The notes under the pieces: model-generated
What the model was told of the DNA's origin: nothing
Seen by the model: the letters and a program-made list of their open reading frames with translations, nothing else
Database searches by the model: none
Position numbers and translations under genes: made by a program
Assembly (NCBI RefSeq): GCF_001747095.1
Contig: NZ_MDGP01000001.1
Coordinates: 1,781,001 to 1,845,000 of the forward strand
Length of the DNA stretch: 64,000 nt
Source of the DNA: Roseivirga sp. 4D4
GTDB lineage: Bacteria > Bacteroidota > Bacteroidia > Cytophagales > Cyclobacteriaceae
Direction of reading: 5' to 3'
In this document: positions 43,828 to 51,281 of the stretch, in pieces
Position numbering within the stretch: position 1 is the stretch's first letter
Layout of the letters: the number at the start of each line of letters is the position of its first letter

Positions 43828-44226
43828 TTACAAATCCAGTCTATAGTATTTAATGTTATCATACTCAGTTAAGAAATCACTCGCATTCAAAAGCTTTCTT
43901 AAATGCTTATTCTTAGCCTGTTGTAATTTTCTGATTGGTGCTTCTAACAACAATTCATCGTTGTTATCATATACTTTAATAATCTGAAGCGGTTGAACTT
44001 CCTCGAACATTCCCTCTTCATCAAAAACCAATACTGGTTCGTAAGTTGCGAGTTCCAATTCTTCAGAAATCATAGAAATTAATTCTTTGGCTTCTTCTTT
44101 TGTTAACCTTGCTCTGTCCTCAATCGGATTCGCAAGTACCATTGTGCTTATTCCCACTAAGATTCCGATTGCTAGTATGAATCGTCTCTTCAAAGTGCTT
44201 AAGTTGTTTAATGCTATTGAGTTCAT
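43828..44226 (-). CDS. Small exported protein, unknown family
   Basis: A 132-residue protein. ATG 44224-44226 is preferred because it gives a basic start and hydrophobic leader (LKRRFILAIGILVGISTMVL, ending ANP), whereas the longer frame is in the leader region. The mature part is acidic and helical at first (RLTKEEAKELISMISEELEL), then has strands (VLVFDEEGMFEEVQPLQIIK) and a basic helix. No domain is recognised. Its 5' leader closely resembles that of the next minus-strand gene. Confidence 0.68.
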   Translation of the reverse strand: MNSIALNNLSTLKRRFILAIGILVGISTMVLANPIEDRARLTKEEAKELISMISEELELATYEPVLVFDEEGMFEEVQPLQIIKVYDNNDELLLEAPIRKLQQAKNKHLRKLLNASDFLTEYDNIKYYRLDL

Positions 44227-44500
44227 GACCTTTTGTTGTTTTATTTTGAGTTTCGATCTTTTAGTGTTGCTGACCAAAGCAACTGACCTGCCATTCTAGT
44301 TCCAATGCTTGTGCCAAAAACATTAAAATACTGATTATCAATTGTTTATATAATTTTCTTGTGCCAGAACGACTAGATACTTGTACAAAAACGTACACTT
44401 ATTGTCACATATGATACAGTGTAACATTTACCTAGGTTTGTCGTCAAGGCATAAAAAAACCCCGACAAGTCGGGGTCTCCTCCATTTTAAAATTGCACTT
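44227..44500. other. Upstream region of the small exported protein gene
   Basis: It holds the leader at 44231-44253 (minus AACTCAAAATAAAACAACAA), the terminator of the next gene at 44453-44475 and an AT-rich spacer with TGTCACA and GTACA words near 44386-44410. No TAnnTTTG box is certain. Confidence 0.5.
44453..44475 (-). terminator. Terminator of the exported protein gene at 44501
   Basis: CCCCGAC/GTCGGGG (44460-44466, 44469-44475) on the minus strand is followed by a run of seven T (plus-strand A-run 44453-44459). Confidence 0.88.
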
Positions 44501-45088
44501 TTAATCTAGAGTGATTGTATGATAAAAGCTTCTGCCGTCTGCAGTAAACTGAATATTATATTTTCCTGATAGCTTAGACACATCGTATCTTTTCAAGGCG
44601 CTACCTGCTTCTACCTTATCTTTGAAGGCAACATCGCCATACTGGTCTAATACTGTAATTTTCATGCCAGACTCCCCTTCTCCGAAGTAAATTTTCATTG
44701 ATTCACCGTTATGCTTAACAATTGGCTTCTGGAAAACCTGCTCACTACCTGATTTTATTGAGGCAGCACTTTCTGTCACTTCAATTGACATGATTTCAAG
44801 CGTCTCTTCATTTTCGATTTCCAATTGTAATTGGCCTTTTTCTAAACGTGACAAGTTGAAAACTTTACCATACTGATTTGCATCAGCTTTGTCTTCGAAC
44901 AAGAGCTTACCATTTTCATCTCTTAAAGAGATTTGGGTTCCTGCCTTGATGTTGTTCATTTGTAGGACAACTGCTTTTTGATTTTCAGTTGACAATGAGA
45001 TTTCTCTTTCAGATTCGTTAGCTGAGGCCAAGAATCCACTAGCCAATAAAACGATGGCTGCTACTGCTTTTGTGATTTGCTTTTTCAT
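44501..45088 (-). CDS. Exported two-domain beta-sandwich protein
   Basis: A 195-residue protein with a signal peptide (MKKQITKAVAAIVLLASGFL, ending ASAN); ATG 45086-45088 is chosen for it. Two similar halves follow. The first has GTQISLRDENGKLLFEDKAD and FNLSRLEKGQLQLEIE. The second has MKITVLDQYGDVAFKDKVEA and YDVSKLSGKYNIQFTADG. Each resembles the DUF3244 or type IX secretion sorting-domain fold (GKY-type C-terminal strand). There is no long protein in front, so it is not a sorting tail in the usual sense. Function unknown. Confidence 0.72.
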   Translation of the reverse strand: MKKQITKAVAAIVLLASGFLASANESEREISLSTENQKAVVLQMNNIKAGTQISLRDENGKLLFEDKADANQYGKVFNLSRLEKGQLQLEIENEETLEIMSIEVTESAASIKSGSEQVFQKPIVKHNGESMKIYFGEGESGMKITVLDQYGDVAFKDKVEAGSALKRYDVSKLSGKYNIQFTADGRSFYHTITLD

Positions 45089-45421
45089 TTTTGTTGTTTT
45101 TGAGTTTTTGTTGTATTTGATCTTCATAAGTCTTCGCGATAACCTTTTTGCGAATTCTTATTCAAATGAACGGGGGTTTCGACAGGGGTTTGTCATGGAA
45201 GGGTAAACGAATGTCACAAGATGTCACAAAGCCATCTTAAGTTGTAAAACTGTCCTTGAATAATCACGAAAATGAAGGAAATAAGTCTTAGGGCATGGCC
45301 TTACAAAACCTCATAAACACCTTACTACCAACCTATTAAGATCAATACCACTTGCCAAAAAATCTTTTTTTCATTAAACTTTGACTAAACGGTTATTTTT
45401 TCAACAATCCTCTACCAAAAC
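45089..45421. other. 333-bp intergenic region
   Basis: It contains the minus-strand leader at 45089-45112 (CTCAAAAACAACAAAA before the ATG) and two adjacent 10-bp repeats ATGTCACAAG and ATGTCACAAA (45211-45230), possibly a regulator site. No promoter box or coding frame is recognised in the rest. Confidence 0.5.
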
Positions 45422-46963
45422 ATGAAAAAGCACGTCTTCCAACTCCTACTTTTCATTTTTTCTCTAGCTTTTGTTGCTTGTAACAATAAAACCAACCCAA
45501 CGGTAGACGCCAGTGACGCAATAATTTCCATAGATGAAAACCCTCAGGCGGGCATGTCTGTAGTCACAATAAACGCCAACATAAGTGGCGGAAACGTGCA
45601 GTTCAATTTAGTCTCACAGTCTGTTTCTGGTGCATTCAACCTGGATTCCAACACTGGAATCCTTTCAGTGGCCGACCCTCAGGCTTTCGATTTCGAAACT
45701 AACCCTACCCTAACCGCCACAATTGAAGCCTCAATCGGAAGTGTTACTGACAATGCGACCATTACAGTAAATCTTAATAATGTATTGGAGGTAGTAAGTA
45801 CACAGGATGAAACGATTACGATCGATGAAAACCCATCGAATGGAGACATTTTAGTTACGGTTACAGGAACAACAGATTTGGGATCGGTAAGCTTTGATCT
45901 TGATGATGAGAGCGTAGCAGGAGCCTTTGCATTAGACATGAGCACTGGAGTATTGACGGTGGCAGACGCAAGCTTATTCGACTATGAATTAAATACGAGC
46001 CTCACTGCCACCATCAACGTGTTTAATGGATCACTGAGCCAGACATCTATAGTGACAGTTAATCTTAATGATCTCTTCGAAATAGCTTGGACGCAGGCAA
46101 CAGCCAATGCGGCTTTCGGAGGATTATACGGGCATAAAATTGTCGACTTAAATGGAACATTATTCTCGATAGGCGGAATAAGGGGAATTGATCGAATCAA
46201 TGAAGTCTGGTCCAGTACTGATGGGATTACTTGGACTCAAGTGAACACGACTAATGCCTTTGCGCCACGCAACGGGCATGAAGCTGTAATTTTTGATAAC
46301 AAAATCTGGGTTATAGGAGGCTTTACTGCCAATGGCAGAACTAATGATGTATGGTCATCACCTGATGGAGCTAATTGGACACAGGTAAATACACAAGGTA
46401 TCTTTAGCCCCAGAGCAGACCATGCAGCAGTTGTTTTTAATAACAACATCTGGGTTGTTGGAGGAAGTGATGGGGCTTTCAAAAACGAAGTATGGATGAG
46501 TTCCAATGGATCAACTTGGAGCCAAGTGACAACAACCGGAAATTTATTTACACCAAGACTAGGTCATTCATTGACGGTGTTCAATGGCCAAATGGTCCTA
46601 ATTGCAGGTACCGATCTGGATGGCGATCAATTACAGAGACAACGCAATGATATATGGATGAGCACTGATGGTATCAGTTGGACAGAAGTCTTCGTAAGCG
46701 GCAACCTCTTTGTTGAAAGGTGGTTACACGGAGCCATAGCGTACAATAACCTCTTATGGGTTATTGGTGGGGATGATGATACAGGCAACCGTTTTAATGA
46801 CGTTTGGACTTCCCCAGACGGCCTGAATTGGACTCAGCAAGACACGAACCCAATATTTGATGTTCGAGATCAAATGGCCATTTTCTCATTTAACAATTCC
46901 ATTTGGGTGAGTGGTGGAAGTAACAATAGTGGAATCCTTGAGGATATTTGGAGGACTAACTAG
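45422..46963 (+). CDS. Cadherin-like and kelch-repeat lipoprotein
   Basis: A 513-residue surface or periplasmic lipoprotein (leader ending AFVAC). Residues 35-220 carry two cadherin-type repeats (IISIDENPQAGMSVVTINAN ... VSGAFNLDSNTGILSVADP and a second set TITIDENPSNG ... AGAFALDMSTGVLTVADA). Residues 225-513 form a kelch-like beta-propeller with repeated GHEAVIFDNKIWVIGG, DHAAVVFNNNIWVVGG, GHSLTVFNGQMVLIAG and RWLHGAIAYNNLLWVIGG units, each ending in NDVWSSPDGxxWTQV. Such proteins bind glycans or other proteins. No enzyme motif is present. It is probably monocistronic. Confidence 0.88.
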   Translation: MKKHVFQLLLFIFSLAFVACNNKTNPTVDASDAIISIDENPQAGMSVVTINANISGGNVQFNLVSQSVSGAFNLDSNTGILSVADPQAFDFETNPTLTATIEASIGSVTDNATITVNLNNVLEVVSTQDETITIDENPSNGDILVTVTGTTDLGSVSFDLDDESVAGAFALDMSTGVLTVADASLFDYELNTSLTATINVFNGSLSQTSIVTVNLNDLFEIAWTQATANAAFGGLYGHKIVDLNGTLFSIGGIRGIDRINEVWSSTDGITWTQVNTTNAFAPRNGHEAVIFDNKIWVIGGFTANGRTNDVWSSPDGANWTQVNTQGIFSPRADHAAVVFNNNIWVVGGSDGAFKNEVWMSSNGSTWSQVTTTGNLFTPRLGHSLTVFNGQMVLIAGTDLDGDQLQRQRNDIWMSTDGISWTEVFVSGNLFVERWLHGAIAYNNLLWVIGGDDDTGNRFNDVWTSPDGLNWTQQDTNPIFDVRDQMAIFSFNNSIWVSGGSNNSGILEDIWRTN

Positions 46964-47087
46964 ATCATCTCCCCTATTCTATTTTTTATTAATGCCTAGC
47001 TGAACAATTCTCTACCACCTTGTGTTAAAGGACCAGTGAAACAAATTGAGTAGTAAGCAAACTTCTTACTCTATAAAACAATCACGA

Positions 47088-47495
47088 ATGAAAGTAGCGG
47101 TTTTTAGAAAGGAGCATTTTAATGCTGCCCATAGATTGCACAATCCCAATTGGTCGGAAGAAAAGAACGAGCAAGTATTTGGGAAGTGTAATAACAAGTA
47201 TTATCACGGCCATAATTACGAGTTAATTGTCAAGGTAAGTGGTGAACCTGACCCTGAAACGGGTTATGTATATGACATGAAGGTATTGAGCGACTTAATC
47301 AAGGAGAATGTTTCTGACAAGCTTGATCATAAGAACCTTAACCTCGATGTCCCTGAGTTCGAAAACCTAAACCCTACGGCTGAAAATATTGTTGTCGTGA
47401 TTTATAACATCCTAAGAGAAAAAATCGAGCCTGAACTCGATCTGAAAGTAACATTATATGAGACAGAACGAAACTATGTTGAATACCCAGCTTAA
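47088..47495 (+). CDS. 6-pyruvoyltetrahydropterin/6-carboxytetrahydropterin synthase family
   Basis: A 135-residue enzyme; ATG 47088 is preferred over an upstream TTG. Zinc-binding His residues are in FNAAHRLHNP and KYYHGHNYEL, and the catalytic Cys is in FGKCNNK. PTENIV-like PTAENIVVVI and YETERNYVEY close the active site. The family makes tetrahydropterins or, as QueD, the 7-deazapurine precursor 6-carboxytetrahydropterin. The overlap with folE, which supplies dihydroneopterin triphosphate, supports either route. The Cys-containing FGKCNNKYYHGHNY form resembles eukaryote-type PTPS (tentative). Confidence 0.93.
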   Translation: MKVAVFRKEHFNAAHRLHNPNWSEEKNEQVFGKCNNKYYHGHNYELIVKVSGEPDPETGYVYDMKVLSDLIKENVSDKLDHKNLNLDVPEFENLNPTAENIVVVIYNILREKIEPELDLKVTLYETERNYVEYPA

Positions 47496-48153
47496 CGGTT
47501 TGACAGTAGAAGAGATTGGTGATGAGCATATAGGTACTAGCTATGATACCCCGCTCAAGGAAGGTGCATTCGACATGGATGATAACCTAAAGATGAACTT
47601 GATCGAAGATAAGTTCAGAGATATTATGGAAATCATGGGCTTGGATTTGACTGATGATAGTCTGAGCGGAACTCCAAAAAGAGTGGCCAAGATGTATATC
47701 CAAGAAATCTTCAGCGGATTAAACCCAGCCAACAAGCCTAAAGTGGCACTATTCGAAAATAAGTACCAGTACAATGAAATGCTGGTTGAAAAGGATATCA
47801 CTTTCTATTCTAACTGTGAACATCATTTTGTTCCTATTATAGGAAAGGCACATGTCGCCTATATATCGAGTGGTAAGGTAATTGGACTATCGAAAATCAA
47901 TCGCATCGTCAACTATTACGCAAAAAGACCGCAAGTGCAAGAGCGACTTACTGTCCAAATTGCCAATGAGCTCAAAAGCATTCTTGAAACAGAAGATGTG
48001 GCAGTCATAATTGACGCGGAGCACTTGTGTGTGTCTTCTCGTGGTGTTCAAGATGTGAACAGCAGTACAGTTACTGCCCAGTTTGATGGGAAATTTAAGG
48101 AAGACAGCACAAAGAACGAGCTTCTGACTTACATAGGGAACAAACTCAAATAG
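47458..48153 (+). CDS. folE: GTP cyclohydrolase I
   Basis: A 231-residue FolE (213-225 residues if it starts at ATG 47476). The zinc and catalytic centre is CEHHFVPIIGKAHVAYI with Cys near residue 120, and HLCVSSRGVQD supplies the second Cys and His. It converts GTP to 7,8-dihydroneopterin triphosphate for folate and pterins. Overlap with the PTPS gene by 20-38 bp shows cotranscription and a direct product-substrate link. Confidence 0.96.
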   Translation: MRQNETMLNTQLNGLTVEEIGDEHIGTSYDTPLKEGAFDMDDNLKMNLIEDKFRDIMEIMGLDLTDDSLSGTPKRVAKMYIQEIFSGLNPANKPKVALFENKYQYNEMLVEKDITFYSNCEHHFVPIIGKAHVAYISSGKVIGLSKINRIVNYYAKRPQVQERLTVQIANELKSILETEDVAVIIDAEHLCVSSRGVQDVNSSTVTAQFDGKFKEDSTKNELLTYIGNKLK

Positions 48154-48276
48154 CCAATTTCTATAATGACGAGTGAATCAAACTGTCAAGTGACAGTTTG
48201 ATTCACTTGATTTCGAATTCTTAATCATGGATTCATATTAAAAGATTACCTTTGCGGCTTCAATTAGAAAGCGCTC

Positions 48277-50082
48277 ATGCAAAGCATCAGAAATATCGCC
48301 ATCATTGCCCACGTTGATCATGGCAAAACTACTCTTGTAGATAAGATTATCCACGCCTCTAAACTCTTTAGGGAGAACCAAGAGTCTGGAGACCTAATCC
48401 TGGATAACAACGACCTCGAGAGAGAAAGAGGAATTACCATTCTTTCAAAAAACGTTTCTGTAACCTATAATGGTGTAAAGATTAACATCATTGACACTCC
48501 AGGTCACGCAGATTTTGGTGGCGAGGTAGAACGTGTTCTGAAAATGGCGGATGGTGTGCTCTTGTTGGTCGATGCTTTTGAAGGTGCTATGCCACAAACG
48601 CGATTTGTACTTAGCAAGGCTTTAGCCCTTGGCCTTACTCCTATTGTAGTGGTTAACAAGGTGGACAAAGAAAACTGCCGACCTGACGAAGTGCATGAAC
48701 AAGTCTTCGACCTGATGTTCAACTTGGATGCGACCGAAGAACAGCTTGATTTTGAGACCATGTACGGATCTTCAAAAATGGGTTGGATGAGTGATGATTG
48801 GCAAAAGCCTACAGATACCATCACTCCTCTTTTAGATAAGATTATTGAAGTAATTCCTGAAGCACCATCTCCGGAAGGAACACCACAATTTCAAGTAACA
48901 TCTCTTGACTATTCTTCCTTCGTAGGCCGAATTGCAATTGGCAGAGTCTACCAAGGAACATTAGAAGAAGGAAAATCAATGGGCTTGACAAAAGCCGATG
49001 GTTCAATTCAGCGTGTAAGAATCAAAGAACTTCAAGTATTTGAAGGTTTAGGAAGACAGAAGGTAAGCTCAGTGAAAGCCGGTGATTTATGTGCAATCGT
49101 AGGGCTTGAAAACTTTGAGATTGGTGATACACTCACCGACTTTGAAAACCCAGCTCCTCTTGATCGTATATCAATCGATGAGCCAACGATGAACATGCTT
49201 TTTACAATCAATAACTCTCCTGGTTTTGGTAGCGAAGGTAAATTTGTGACCTCGCGCCACTTGAGAGATCGCTTGATGAAAGAAACTGAGAAAAATCTGG
49301 CTCTTCGTGTTGACCCGACTGATTCTGAGGACAAGTTCCTTGTTTATGGCCGTGGCATACTCCACTTGTCTGTTTTGATCGAAACCATGAGACGAGAAGG
49401 CTATGAATTAATGGTTGGGCAGCCTCAAGTGATCTTTAAAGAAATTGATGGTCAACGGTGTGAGCCTATTGAAACCCTTGTGGTAGACGTGCCAGATGCG
49501 GTTTCAGGTAAAGTAATTGAACTTGCTACTCAGCGTAAGGGAGAGCTAAAGATCATGGAGCCAAAAGGTGATCAGCAGCACTTAGAGTTTGACATCCCTT
49601 CTAGGGGCTTGATTGGCTTGAGAAACAATGTATTGACTGCTACAGGTGGCGAAGCGGTAATGAATCACAGGTTCAAAGAGTACCAGCCATTTAAAGGTGA
49701 GATTAAGGGGCGTATCAATGGATCGCTGATCTCAATGGAAAATGGACCTGGAACACCTTATTCAATTGACAAGCTTCAAGATAGAGGCTATTTCTTTGTC
49801 GCACCTGGAGAAAACCTATATACAGGTCAGGTAATTGGAGAGCACAATCGTGAAAACGATATTGTTGTGAACATTCAAAAAGGAAAGCAATTGACTAACA
49901 TGCGAGCTTCTGGTTCGGATAGTAACTCTAAAATTGCCCCTCCAAGAAGGTTCTCACTAGAAGAATCCATGGAATACATCCAAAAGGATGAATACCTTGA
50001 AATCACGCCAAATAACATCCGTATGAGAAAGATTTACTTAGATGAGCATACAAGGTCAAAAATGGCTAAGACGCTAGCCTAA
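48277..50082 (+). CDS. typA: Ribosome-binding GTPase TypA/BipA
   Basis: A 601-residue translational GTPase of normal length. G1 is AHVDHGKTT (residues 9-17), followed by RERGITI, DTPGHADF and NKVDKENC. The C-terminal TypA-specific domain shows ENLYTGQVIGEHNRENDIVV and TNMRASGSDSN. TypA acts on the ribosome during assembly and stress. It is monocistronic and followed by a terminator. Confidence 0.97.
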   Translation: MQSIRNIAIIAHVDHGKTTLVDKIIHASKLFRENQESGDLILDNNDLERERGITILSKNVSVTYNGVKINIIDTPGHADFGGEVERVLKMADGVLLLVDAFEGAMPQTRFVLSKALALGLTPIVVVNKVDKENCRPDEVHEQVFDLMFNLDATEEQLDFETMYGSSKMGWMSDDWQKPTDTITPLLDKIIEVIPEAPSPEGTPQFQVTSLDYSSFVGRIAIGRVYQGTLEEGKSMGLTKADGSIQRVRIKELQVFEGLGRQKVSSVKAGDLCAIVGLENFEIGDTLTDFENPAPLDRISIDEPTMNMLFTINNSPGFGSEGKFVTSRHLRDRLMKETEKNLALRVDPTDSEDKFLVYGRGILHLSVLIETMRREGYELMVGQPQVIFKEIDGQRCEPIETLVVDVPDAVSGKVIELATQRKGELKIMEPKGDQQHLEFDIPSRGLIGLRNNVLTATGGEAVMNHRFKEYQPFKGEIKGRINGSLISMENGPGTPYSIDKLQDRGYFFVAPGENLYTGQVIGEHNRENDIVVNIQKGKQLTNMRASGSDSNSKIAPPRRFSLEESMEYIQKDEYLEITPNNIRMRKIYLDEHTRSKMAKTLA

Positions 50083-50100
50083 TTAAGATATTTAGATCAT

Positions 50101-50137
50101 AAAAAAGGGAGTGAATTATTCACTCCCTTTCTTTTTT
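50101..50137. terminator. Bidirectional terminator between typA and the phytase gene
   Basis: GGGAGTGAA (50108-50116) and TTCACTCCC with a 3-nt loop are preceded by an A-run and followed by a T-rich run, serving both convergent genes. Confidence 0.88.
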
Positions 50138-50155
50138 GTCTTCACGGGTCTCGTT

Positions 50156-51205
50156 TCAGTTGATATCCAATATATCTTCTACTCGATAATATTGAAAAGT
50201 CTTGTTATCAGACATGGCTACGAAAATACCTTTCTTGAAAGTGGCGTTGAAACTGACATTACTGATTTCGGAACCATCACTCTCATTCGTTGAAACATAA
50301 ACCATCTTTGTGACTTGATGACTATGTGGATCAGTCGCTGTTCCTTCTCTCGGAAAAATATGAAAGGCATTTGCCTGTTGATCAGACACTAAAATAAAAC
50401 CTTTACCATTACCTGAATCAAAAATCGATATTCCTTCATGATCCTGTGCAAAGCCCTCCGTTCCAAATAGTGCCAATTCTTGATTACCTTTTTCGGGGTC
50501 AGCATAGTACTTTCTAACTCCGACACCTTCGTCAGAATAATAGACATATCCTAACTCGTCATCCACAGCAATCGCCTCTATTTCAAATTGACCACTGTAT
50601 TTGCCAAACTTCCTGACCAATGTAGCCTTTACTAAACCTGTTTCAGTACCCTCAAGGCGATATTGCCATAAGTAAGTGCCATCTGTCGGTCCAGTTTTTC
50701 TTCCCATAATAACAAAGACCGCCCCATCTGAAGAACGTTTATAGAGTGCAACACCCATTAGGTCTCTATATTCCACTTCAGTTTCCCCCACAAACATAGG
50801 TATCCCTCCGCTGTCAATTGGTTTCATATCAGGAACTGAAAACACTCTTAAATTATGTGTGAGTCTCTCGCCAGTTACCGCTATATCAATCGTGTCATTT
50901 CCCAAAACAAAGCCATGAACTAAGTCAACATTGTTGGGCCTTTTTAAGCCTCTTACTACCTTGTCTTGAACAATTTTTCCTTCGAGATCGAATGCATAGA
51001 GTGCACCATCTTCATTCTTGTCGGTCCCAATAATCAGACTTTTAGATGCATCCTGTGGGTTTACCCATATTGCAGGGTCATCGGTATCATATTTCACCGA
51101 CTCAGTAATAATTACCGGTTTCACGGCATCCTTATGAATTTTCGGACCACTACACCCCGCCATAATGAGGGCAAGGCAGGTCATCAGAGCTTTCTTTTTT
51201 ATCAT
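50156..51205 (-). CDS. Beta-propeller phytase lipoprotein
   Basis: A 349-residue lipoprotein (leader ending LIMAGC). The propeller begins DTDDPAIWVNPQDASKSLII and continues with GTDKNEDGALYAFDLEG, RPNNVDLVHGF and FEIEAIAVDDELGYVYYSDE. DHEGISIFDSGNGKGFILVS and DQQANAFHIFPREG complete the family pattern. These enzymes remove phosphates from myo-inositol hexakisphosphate in a calcium-dependent way. It lies 76 bp downstream of the TonB receptor gene in the same direction, so uptake and hydrolysis are probably coexpressed. Confidence 0.93.
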   Translation of the reverse strand: MIKKKALMTCLALIMAGCSGPKIHKDAVKPVIITESVKYDTDDPAIWVNPQDASKSLIIGTDKNEDGALYAFDLEGKIVQDKVVRGLKRPNNVDLVHGFVLGNDTIDIAVTGERLTHNLRVFSVPDMKPIDSGGIPMFVGETEVEYRDLMGVALYKRSSDGAVFVIMGRKTGPTDGTYLWQYRLEGTETGLVKATLVRKFGKYSGQFEIEAIAVDDELGYVYYSDEGVGVRKYYADPEKGNQELALFGTEGFAQDHEGISIFDSGNGKGFILVSDQQANAFHIFPREGTATDPHSHQVTKMVYVSTNESDGSEISNVSFNATFKKGIFVAMSDNKTFQYYRVEDILDIN

Positions 51206-51281
51206 ACTATTAAAAAATGTGTAGGAGGCGACCTAAGCCACCCCCTACCATCATTAAAGAGCAATATATGATGATGAATTT

